Below, piece after piece: positions 1-8,328 of a stretch of DNA of 20,991 nt. The first letter of the stretch is position 1; each line of letters opens with the position of its first letter. Origin of the DNA: Lactifluus volemus (lineage: Eukaryota; Basidiomycota; Agaricomycetes; Russulales; Russulaceae); the NCBI GenBank assembly GCA_022376515.1, contig WTXI01000507.1, positions 1 through 20,991 of the forward strand, in the 5' to 3' direction. A program made the position numbers and the translations under genes. The notes under the pieces are model-generated. The model searched no databases, was not told the origin of the DNA, and saw only the letters and a list, made by a program, of their open reading frames with translations.

Positions 1-540
1 GATCTACGAAGGCTTCCCCTCGCCGACGTGCGCCATTGCAAACACTATCTCGCTCACCTGCGCGGCAACACGTCCGTCACCAGCGTCCTCGCCGAGCTCA
101 CCATCCCCCGAAGAGTACCCCGCGACGCTGCGCGCTCGCGCGGTAGGTGTGGCAGGCCGGGTTGGTCCGCGTGCCCGTCGACGGCATCGTGGTGCGCGAG
201 GGGACAAGGGCGCGACGGACATCGCCGAGGTGCTCGTCGTGGGGAAGGAGAAAGCCGTTTTCGAGAGCGGGATGAAAGCGCCGCGCGATGGCCAAAGCGA
301 GCGCGGCGGAAACAGGCGCGTGCCAAGGAAATCGAGGCGCTCGATCTCGTCACGGTCAAAGGTTTCGCGGGAAAGCGGTCACGTTGGGAAAGGAACGCCA
401 TCGGTTCTGCGACCCTCTGTTCGACAGGAACCTCCTTGATTTCGGGATGTCGATGACATTGCAGGTCATGCTGATGTGGAGCAGCGGCAGTGCATCTGGC
501 TTGGCCTGATGGTGACGGGAGATGTTGCCTCATACGTCAA
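1..540. other. GC-rich coding-like segment, unassigned
   Basis: This stretch is strikingly GC-rich and changes to AT-rich intergenic sequence near 540. Plus-strand reading gives protein-like patches in different frames, for example VRVPVDGIVVREG near 160-205, EVLVVGKEKAVFESGMKA near 227-282 and GKERHRFCDPLFD near 385-430, with no single frame holding them. That pattern would fit the 3' end of a plus-strand gene entering from the left edge and carrying small indels or introns. The last patches faintly recall an actin-like ATPase fold protein, but this is a weak impression and I make no functional call. Overlapping minus-strand reading frames look like GC-driven shadows. Confidence 0.25.
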
Positions 541-834
541 AGGTAAAATTTTCGTCGGCTCTCTATCTTACATCCACGCTCATCCACATGGAATATGGCC
601 CCGGCGTTACAAACTCATATTTCCTCTTTAATTTTAAGCAACGCCGACCAGCACAATGATACACATTTAGTCTACAGGTTCTATCATTGTTACGTATGCC
701 ACCACACACAATGAAGGGAGTGAGGATCACAAAAGAGATGCAGACATCTCGAGAACCGATTTGGGTCCTCTTTTCTCATAATCCATTTTCGAGATAAAGT
801 TTTTGCTCGTGGAAGGTATCCTTCGGAGAAAGGC

Positions 835-1308
835 TCAGACTGCGAGGGATAAGCAAAAATCATAATGAGATGTGAGTAGGTCACTGTTACCAGGATCAGT
901 GATAGTCATGACACTGTACCGGCGTTTCCTTATCAATGACTCGTATCGATAACTAAATAGCTTGGCACGCACCCAACACGGAAAGGTTTGCCCCCAGCCA
1001 TGCCAAGAGCAACATCCATTCCCTCAAAGTGGTGTACGGTTGTCTTTGACAACATGGCGTAAATACTCGATCTCGGACTTGCGCAGAGGGGGGAAATTGC
1101 CAGCGATGAGTACCAGCTTGGCTACAATAGGGACATAGAAAAGAGAAACCACGTCAGCATAGGGACCTGGCTCCGTAGCGCAATGGAATTGGACAAACCT
1201 TTGCCACTACGCATCTGCGCATTTATAGCCGAGGGTGTACTTGCCTGACTTGACGACGAGTGCAAGACGTGCTGCAATTGACTCTGTCGATTTGGCGGCC
1301 TTGAACAT
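835..1308 (-). CDS. rpl30: Ribosomal protein eL30 (60S subunit), frame-broken
   Basis: The product is a small 60S ribosomal protein of the L7Ae-like RNA-binding fold. I read three exons on the minus strand: 1308-1199, 1121-973 and 913-835, separated by GT..AG introns of 77 and 59 nt. Translated pieces match eL30 throughout: MFKAAKSTESIAARLALVV then KSGKYTLGYK in exon 1, SGKAKLVLIAGN and LRKSEIEY then YAMLSKTTVHHFEG and KPFRVG in exon 2, and ITDPGNSDLL near the end. About 114 residues are expected, normal for the family. Two lesions break the frame: about 8 nt appear to be missing after TLGYK (near 1220), and one extra T lies in the TTT run after SEIEY (near 1067). It may be a decayed copy or an intact gene with base errors. 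The start ATG at 1308 is preferred because a more upstream ATG (1324) is out of frame. Confidence 0.82.
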
Positions 1309-1520
1309 TTTTTGTGGGGGTCATCGGGGTGAAATTGGGTGGTGTAATCTTTTGTCCATTTGACAGACCAAGCGAATAGATGAGCAACTGAGCAACTCGA
1401 GGGTCTGGGAGGTTGACTTCAGAAAGCTGTGAGTGCGAGGGCAAAGGCTGTGCAAATAAACGCCAGCCTGAGGTGCCACGTTCCCGCTCGCTATCATCAT
1501 CTTCAAAACCAAGTCGAAAT
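1309..1520. promoter_or_regulatory. Short divergent intergenic region (eL30 / NLR)
   Basis: The eL30 start codon (1308, minus) and the receptor start codon (1521, plus) face away from each other with only 212 bp between them. Both promoters must therefore lie in or overlap this interval. I see no clear TATA box. The inference rests on the two start codons only. Confidence 0.4.
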
Positions 1521-4500
1521 ATGTCGCGCATTTGGAGGAAACCGGCTCCAAACTCCCGTAATCTCGACGCCAGCAATCCCGCCCCATCGGAGCCGAATGT
1601 TGGAGGGACTGACCTTGTGATTAGCGCGATGGAGTCAAGTCTTTCGGCCTTGAAGGAGCTCAGTTCCTTGGCTAAAATGATACCCTATATCTCTCCAGCC
1701 GCGGGCCTCATTCTCCAGGCTCTCAAAATGTGTGATGTGAGCACCCTCTTTGACATTAAATCTTCTGTGTTAATGGTAGTATATAAGGAGGTCAAGCAGT
1801 GCAAGGAAGAGTGGAAACTGGTAATGGAGAAACTAGCCAAAGTTGGCAGTTTCGTTGTCAATATCGGTAATATGTGCCGAAACCATGGTTTGAAGGTAGA
1901 AGAACTACCATCCGACCTGCTCGCTATCTATGAGTCCTTTCAGAGGTGCCCTTTCAGTTACTGAAAATGATATGTCGTGGCCTAATTCATATCAAGCGAC
2001 TTGCACGGGATTGACGCCGCGCTGAAAGAATGTGCTGAAGTGAAAGGAATTAAGATGGTCCTTCTTCGTAACGGTTTATTGAAGAAGGTCAAGCAATATG
2101 ATGCAAAGTTGTCGATCATTCTTCAAGTACACCAGGTCTGTCAGAAGTACCATGATCCCTTTCGCTCGTTCAAAACGTTTCTGCAGGCCAACCTGAACTT
2201 TTTCGTTCTCTTGTCACAACTCACTCAAGAACTAGAAGGTGGGTGGCTCTAATCGTCACAAGATACTCTGAATCGTCGATCTGACAAGTAGCACACAGCA
2301 ATCATCAGGGGGTTGCCTTACGCGGGAGGCTGGCCATTTGGTGATGAGAAGCGCTGTCTCGAAGGCACCCGCCAAGATTTTCTCGACTACATCTTCAAGT
2401 GGGTCGAAAATCCCAAATCTGAACGTACCCTCGTCGTCCTTGGCCAGGCAGGCACTGGAAAGTCTTCGATTGCACATGAAGTCGCACGTCGGCTCGAGAA
2501 GACGTGTCTCGGCTCTTACTTTGCTTTTCGGCGAGGGGAAGGGTCCAAAGGCAAGGCATACCAGCTCTTCACGACACTTGCCTGCGATCTCTCCAATCAC
2601 AACTCTGCATTCAAGCTCGCCCTTGGGAAGGCCATTAAGGAAAATCTATCTCTTCGCAACACCCGAGACTATCGTACTCTTTTTGAACGGCTTCTCCTTG
2701 AACCGCTCAAGAACCTGAAATTTGACGATCCAATCCTCATTGTCATCGATGCGTTGGACGAGAGTGGAGGTTCGATCGACGAACAAGGATTGTACACGCT
2801 ACTTGCTCAACGCCTCTCTGAATTACCGTCAAACTTCCGTATTCTCATAACCTCGAGGCCCGAGAGTGGCATCAAACCTGCATTCGCTAATGCATTGTCT
2901 GCCCACATCCTCTCCATAAATGATGCCGAACTAGCCAAGACGGAGCAAGATATTGGCGTGTATCTTCGAAGCAAGCTCCCTCCAGCCGTCTTCGAAGTCC
3001 ATGGTGTCAAACTGACAAAGGCTGCAGAGGGCCTCTTTCAATGGGCAGCCGTTGCATGCGGGTTCATAAATAGCTCTTCCAGGCTTGGCCTTAGCAAGAC
3101 ACAGTGCGTAGAGCGCCTGTTGGGACACGCTCGAGGTCAGACTGGACAAGGACCGTTGGACAGCTTATACGAAGAAGTTCTCAAGGAGTACTTCGAATCA
3201 CCTGAAGCACATGGGATATTTCGGTCCGTGATGGGACAGCTTCTTGCTGCGGTCCAGCCCTTCTCTATCGACTCCCTGATCACTCTGCGACACTATGCGT
3301 CCAAACATGACCCCGACGATTCCGAGCTTGTTCTTGGAATTCTCTCTTACCTCGGCTCGCTACTGAGCAATGTCACTTCATCTGATCGAACGCAGCCGAT
3401 CATGCCTCTCCATACCTCGTTCTACGACTTTCTGACAAATAAGAAGAGTGGCGTGTTCTATGTTGACCTCGACGATGCCCACCATCAATTGGCACATTTT
3501 TGCCTTGGCTTAATGGTTGATAAACTTAAATTCAACATTTGCGGACTGGAATCATCATATCTTGCCAACGGTGACGTTCCAGACGTTGAATCTCGAATTT
3601 CCAAACACATTCCACCTGCCCTATCGTATTCCTGCATTTTCTGGGACAAACATTTAGAACATCTCGCTTTCGAGCACGATCTGTTCACGAAGCTTCGATT
3701 CCTATTCGAGGAGAAGTTTCTCTTTTGGCTGGAAGTTCTTAGCATGAAGAAAAGTGTGGGCCTTGCTTTACCAGCATTGTCATCTCTGTTGATATGGTTG
3801 CAGCGGGAGGTAGGTGTATCCCATGATACAATCTGACGCGTAGTGACTTTTGCGTAAAATGAAATAGGGTTCGCAAACGGGGATGAAGAATCTGCTGGAA
3901 TTGGTAACTGACGCATCCAGGTTTGTGCGGTACTTTGGAATGCCAGTGGCAAAGAGCGCTCCGCATATCTATGTTTCGGCGCTCCCTTTCGCCCCAAGCT
4001 CTTCCCGCGTCTTCGAACAATACTTTCACCGATTTTCCCAGACATTGATCTTTGAACGCGGGCAGCTGTCTCATTGGCCAGCACAGGAAATGACGATCAA
4101 CGCACATGGCCCCGGGGTCACTTATGTTGCATTCTCTCCAGACGGACAGCGTATCGCGGCGGCCTCGAGATATCACAATTCGCGTGTGGGATGCAGCAAC
4201 AGGACAGATTGTCGCAGGCCCGATTACCTTACACCCCTCTATGGTCAATTATGTTGCATTCTCGCAGGCCAGACAGCGTATCGCACCGACCTCGGGAGAT
4301 CGCAGGATTTACGCATGGGATGCGGCAGCAAGACAGCTCGTAGCGGGCCCGTTTACTGGACACTCCGATGAGATCAATTCTATTGCATTCTCGCCAAACG
4401 GACAGCGTATTGCATCGGCCTCGGAAGATCGCACGATTCGCATGTGGGATGCGGCAACAGGACGGGTTGTAGCAGACCCATTTACTGGACACACCAATTC

Positions 4501-6304
4501 AGTCAATTCTGCTGCATTCTCACCGGACGGACAGCGGATCGCATCAGCCTCGAGAGATCACACGATTCGCGTGTGGGATGCAGCAACAGGACAGGTCGTA
4601 GCAGGCCCGTTCACTGGACATACCGAATCCGTCAATTCTGTTGCATTCTCGCCGGATGGACGGCGTATTGCATCGGCCTCGGGAGATCGCATGATTCGCG
4701 TGTGGGATGCGGCAACAGGACAAATTGTAGCAGGCCCCTTTACTGGGCACACCTCTTGGGTCAATTCTATTGCATTCTCACCAGACGGACAACGAATCGC
4801 ATCGGGCTCGACAGATACCACAATTCGCGTGTGGGATGCAGCAACAGGACAGGTCGTAGCAGGCCCGTTTACTGGACACACCTTTAGGATCAATTCTGTT
4901 GCATTCTCATCGGACGGACAGCGTATTGCATCGGCCTCGCTCGATCGCACAATTCGCGTGTGGGATGCGATAACAGGACAGGTCGTATCGGGCCCATTTA
5001 ATGGGTACACCTCAGGGGTCGATTCTGTTGCATTCTCGCCGGACGGACAGCGTATTGCATCGGCCTCGAGAGATCGCACGATTCGCGTGTGGGATGCGGC
5101 AGCAAGACAGCTCGTAGCAGGCCCGTTTACTGGACACACCGATGAGATCAGATCTATTGCATTCTCGCCGGACGGACAGCGTATTGCATCGGCCTCGGAA
5201 GATCGCACGATTCGCATGTGGGATGCGGCAACAGGACAAGTTGTAGCGGGCCCGTTTACTGGGCACACCTCTTGGGTCTATTCTGTTGCATTCTCACCAG
5301 ACGGACAGCGTATCGCATCGGGCTCGGTAGATACCACGATTCGCGTGTGGGATGCAGCAACAGGACAGGTCGTCGCAGGCCCATTTAATGGACACACCGA
5401 ACCGGTCAATTCTGTTGCATTCTCGCCGGACGGACAGCGCATCGCATCGGCCTCGAGTGATCGCACGATTCGTGTGTGGGATGCGGCAACAGGACAGGTT
5501 GAAGCAGACCCATTTACTGGACACACCAATTCGATAAATTCTGTTGCATTCTCGCCGGACGGACAGTGGATCGCATCAGCCTCGAGTGATCACACAATTC
5601 GCGTGTGGGATGCAACAGGACAGGTCGTAGCAGGCCCATTTACTGGACACACCTATTCAGTTTCTTCTGTTACATTCTCACTTGACGGACAGCGTATCGC
5701 ATCAGCCTCTGGCGATAGCACGATCTTGGTGTGGAATGCGGCAACAGGACAGGTCGTAGCGGGCCCATTTACTGAACACACTAAATCGGCCAATTCTGTT
5801 GCATTCTCACCATACGGACAGAATATCTTATCGGCCTCATCCGATGGCACGATTCGTGTGTTTGATGCAGCAACAGGACTGGTCGCAGGCCCGTTTGCTG
5901 GACACACCAATTGGGTCAGATCTGTTGCATTGTCGCCAGATGGACAGCGTATCGCATCGGCCTCATCCGATGGCACGATTCGCATGTGTGATGTGGCACC
6001 AGGAAAGGTCGTAGCAGGCTCGTTTAGTGGACACACCAAATCAGTCGGATCTGTTGGATTGCCAGTGTCACAGGATGGCTCCCATTTTACGGATCAATCC
6101 CTCATCAATCGTGATGGTTGGATATGTGGCCCGGGGGGAGAGAGAGAACTTTTTTTGTGGATTCCTGACCTTCACAGGCGGTGTCTTCATAGACCCAGCA
6201 CTGTCTGGGTTGTAGGCCAACATGAAACCCGGCTCGATCTCTCGAACTGCGTACACGGATCAAATTGGGCTAGAGTATATCACGATGCTTACAATTTATC
6301 TTAA
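1521..6304 (+). CDS. NACHT-WD40 NLR-like receptor (STAND NTPase)
   Basis: This is a fungal STAND receptor, a family of cytosolic sensors linked to non-self recognition and regulated cell death. Exons: 1521-1736, 1788-1945, 1997-2135, 2187-2242 (donor 2239 is also possible), 2309-3809 and 3868-6304. Apart from the break noted below, phases add up to about 1502 residues. The first ~190 residues are a helical N-terminal domain resembling HeLo/MLKL-type four-helix bundles (short match: IPYISPAAGLILQ). The NACHT domain follows with Walker A GQAGTGKSS (about 2442) and Walker B LIVIDALDE (about 2737-2763). A helical linker leads to 15 WD40 repeats (4117-6043). The last ~85 residues form a non-WD tail with DGWICGPGGE and HETRLDLSNCVHG, typical of these proteins. 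A GA dinucleotide is missing at about 4167-4171, which shifts the frame between linker and propeller, so as written the receptor loses its WD domain. Confidence 0.92.
1737..1787 (+). other. Intron 1 of the NLR gene (51 nt, no stop)
   Basis: GTGAGC donor and TATAAG acceptor, with a TTAAT-like branch site near 1769. Splicing joins ...KMCD to EVKQ..., which matches the expected helix. The intron is 17 codons long without an in-frame stop, so retention would simply insert residues. Confidence 0.75.
1946..1996 (+). other. Intron 2 of the NLR gene (51 nt)
   Basis: GTGCCC donor, CATATCAAG acceptor and a CCTAATT branch-like site near 1980. It has an in-frame stop, so it must be spliced to join ...ESFQ to DLHGIDAALKE. 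The codon across the junction is AG+C. Confidence 0.8.
2136..2186 (+). other. Probable intron 3 of the NLR gene (51 nt, no stop)
   Basis: GTCTGT donor and TCTGCAG acceptor. It is again exactly 51 nt and open in frame. Removal joins ILQVHQ to ANLNFFVLL, which keeps the helical pattern. Retention is also possible. Confidence 0.6.
4117..6060 (+). repeat. 15-copy WD40 coding repeat array, 129-bp unit
   Basis: Units begin at 4117, 4244, 4373, 4502, 4631, 4760, 4889, 5018, 5147, 5276, 5405, 5534, 5660, 5789 and 5915, with a partial sixteenth from 6044. The standard unit is 129 nt (43 residues, core SVAFSPDGQRIASAS..TIRVWDAATG). Two units are 126 nt, each lacking one codon near the DAATG turn. The first is 127 nt, which is the frameshift. 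Adjacent units are almost identical in DNA. The block AARQLVAGPFTGH recurs in units 2 and 8, 774 bp (six units) apart. Two seven-bladed propellers would need 14 repeats. Confidence 0.93.
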
Positions 6305-7089
6305 TAGATGTAGTTGTTTACTTTTTTTTTCCTTTAAAATCCGCCGTCGTTTGATCATTGTTGTACAGGTATGCTTACAGCCGGCCCTCAATCGTTTGAC
6401 TGTGGCCCCATTTAAATAGACGGTCTGGTACGAAATGGGTGGCCGTTATCTGTAAAAGTTAAACCATCCAGTTCCACCTTCCCCTCAATCACCCAACACA
6501 ATGTGTTTCAGGTCTATGGTAGCCTGGCGTAGGTTCTAATTCACAGGCTCAAAAGTGATGCTGACTTGTGAGCCTCTGTTAGAATGTAGAACACAGTCGC
6601 GTACAACGCTGCGTGATGTATTTGTATTTCTTCTCGTACGGACTATGAGTGTACGGCAGAAATCGAAGAATGACGTTTGTTGCTAATGAGCTGTGTCAAG
6701 AAATTTGCAATGTCACTGGCAGAATCAACGCAGCACCACTGGCATCCCGCTTCTTCTGTGATCTAGAATTTCCTACTAAAACTGCTTTTGAAATGTTGGC
6801 TTTCTGCACTCATTAGACCGTCAGTCTGAGTCTGAATCCTCCGAGTCGTGCAGTGACTCTCATGCGAAGATGTACCAGAACCGGCCAAGTCCTGCGCACG
6901 ACTCGGAGAAACAACGCGCAGCACATACGATCCCAGATTATCGTGCTAGCAGTGCGTCTTGAGATAAGAATAAGAAGACTCGACTCGGATATCATCCACA
7001 CCAAAACTCGAAGCCTGCAGCGAACGACGGAGTGCAAGTGTTTAATTACGGAAGATTGTTGGTTTACGTCCTCTCCTGCTTCTACACCT

Positions 7090-7378
7090 TCCTGCACTGA
7101 ATGGCATACATGAGCCTGACACTCTCAAGGCCTACCAAGCCGGTCCAAGCGTTCACTCCGCTCGGAAACGTGACCAGCCCACGTTGTCCGACAAACCGGG
7201 TCCTGGCAAGCGGGTTTGACCCCAACGCCGCAAATTGGCCTCGGGTTTTACCATTCTCGACAATGTCACTCTGGCATCTGGCACGTTTTATATTGTCGCT
7301 GATGGCCTGACATCCATGCCATCTGTCGATATTATTTCATCCTCAATGGCAAACCATAACGAGCTGCTGTGATGTGCC
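7090..7378 (+). pseudogene. Possible GT61-like glycosyltransferase remnant
   Basis: One plus-strand frame gives a proline/charged stretch followed, after an in-frame TGA near 7218, by GFTILDNVTLASGTFYIVAD and then an acidic/polar run ending at TGA near 7372. The patch resembles the segment preceding the catalytic part of fungal GT61/DUF563 glycosyltransferases (form G-[FW]-T-[IL]-[LF]-[DN]-N...G-T-[FL]-[YF]-[IV]-V). No catalytic part follows. This is a resemblance from memory of the family and could be wrong. Confidence 0.25.
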
Positions 7379-7439
7379 AGTGGGACAAGCTGAGTGCAAC
7401 AAGTCCATCAAGCACTGGCATCAGTAAATGGTGCAAAAC

Positions 7440-7486
7440 CTTTTTCACTTTTGCAAGTCCAGTGGAAACATGGAAAAGTGAAAAAG
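7440..7486. repeat. 13-bp inverted repeat / hairpin
   Basis: CTTTTTCACTTTT at 7440-7452 is the exact reverse complement of AAAAGTGAAAAAG at 7474-7486, with a 21-nt loop. Its role is unknown; the composition is simple enough to allow chance. Confidence 0.5.
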
Positions 7487-7883
7487 TTGACTTTATTTGT
7501 ACCACAGAATGCCTGTAAAATCACTATGTTCTCACCTTTTTTTACTTTTGAAAATACAGCAGAAACAACTTTTGGGGTAATTCTAGGTTACTTTTGAACT
7601 TTTGCTATTTTGTGTCCTTTTAAGCTTGTTCAAGATTGAGAAAGCTTGAGTAAGCCCAAAAGAGGTTTGTGCAGGTTTCCTGATGAACATTTTGTGTGGT
7701 GTATCTGTTGTGGGACAAAGTCTATTTTTTATCTATGCAGACATAGAACAAGCAGGAATTGCAGAGTGGGTGGTTACTGCAACAGAAGTGATTTTACTGA
7801 TGCAGCCCATCCATGTAATTGAACAGTGGTGACCATGTTGGAAGCGCAGCCTCGCAGAGCGTAAGTCGAGCCAACGCGCGGTG

Positions 7884-7901
7884 ACACGTTACGTGACGTG
7901 T
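7884..7901. promoter_or_regulatory. Near-palindromic CRE/E-box-like site in LTR U3
   Basis: ACACGTTACGTGACGTGT equals its own reverse complement at 16 of 18 positions and contains ACGTGACGT, a bZIP (ATF/CREB) or bHLH-like core. The same site recurs in the 3' LTR at 12663-12680. A role as a stress-responsive promoter element is inference. Confidence 0.45.
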
Positions 7902-8094
7902 GACCGCTTATACCCGGTGATACCAGTTTCGGACAGATTACTGATTTTGGACAGTCGTTATCTATGTTTCATCATATTGCCCCGATCTCTTCGTTTCACA
8001 TAGCGTTCCACCTTTTATTGCTTCAATATTAGTCTACTAATTATCTCAGTTACCTTCTAGCATAAGTACTGTAACTTCTGTGTTCCGCACACCT

Positions 8095-8259
8095 CAGTCT
8101 TTTCTCTTTCTGACTGAGGTTAGTATCTTATCACTATTTACTTCACTTCTAAGTTACTTACTATCTACCTAGCCTCAGCATTGATCTGTCGTCCAATAGG
8201 TAGATAATTCAGTCTTTTCTCTTTCTGACTGAGCCTCAGCATTGATCTGTCGTCCAATA
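8095..8259 (+). repeat. Duplicated modules at the LTR 3' end
   Basis: Two modules occur twice. CAGTC...GACTGAG (24 bp; 8095-8118 and 8210-8233) can form a hairpin with a 7-bp stem. GCCTCAGCATTGATCTGTCG... (27 bp ending CCAATA; 8172-8198 and 8233-8259) is a duplicate of the LTR terminus itself. TATCTACCT (8162-8170) and AGGTAGATA (8198-8206) are also inverted copies flanking the inner terminus. Confidence 0.85.
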
Positions 8260-8276
8260 GATTATGAGACCTGAGC
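8260..8276 (+). promoter_or_regulatory. Primer-binding site (half tRNA-Met type)
   Basis: GATTATGAGACCTGAGC follows the 5' LTR directly. Its reverse complement, GCTCAGGTCTCATAATC, reads as the anticodon stem-loop of a methionine tRNA, with loop CTCATAA around the CAU anticodon. Copia and relatives are known to prime from an internally cleaved tRNA-Met fragment. The stem bases look more like an elongator than the yeast initiator tRNA-Met, but I cannot confirm this without the host tRNA set. Confidence 0.65.
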
Positions 8277-8328
8277 TTTGAAGCTCTGACAGACATCACG
8301 CGCGCACCACTTTCGAATTTGCAATACT

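Larger units (their letters stand above)
6305..7835. other. Intergenic region, no intact gene
   Basis: AT-richer sequence between the receptor stop codon and the 5' LTR. It holds T- and A-runs just after the receptor gene (likely its 3' UTR), a possible gene remnant near 7090-7380 and a short hairpin at 7440-7486. Reading frames here are short and interrupted, and I recognise no complete product. Confidence 0.5.
7836..8259 (+). repeat. 5' LTR of the copia element
   Basis: 424 bp, matching 12615-13038 at all but one base. It carries a near-palindromic CRE/E-box-like motif at 7884-7901 and a duplicated 3' end (see separate entries). The start is fixed by divergence of the bases before TGTTGG in the two copies, and the end by divergence after CCAATA. 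Confidence 0.96.

Noticed and set aside
2808..3149. Minus-strand frames over the NACHT exon
   Set aside because: They overlap a clearly coding plus-strand exon and contain no recognisable motif.
4229..6039. Long minus-strand open frames across the WD array
   Set aside because: They repeat with the same 129-bp period and are the antisense of WD codons; there is no independent start, splice or motif evidence.
4117..6060. CRISPR-like regular repeats
   Set aside because: The repeats are contiguous coding units with no unique spacers, in a eukaryotic gene.
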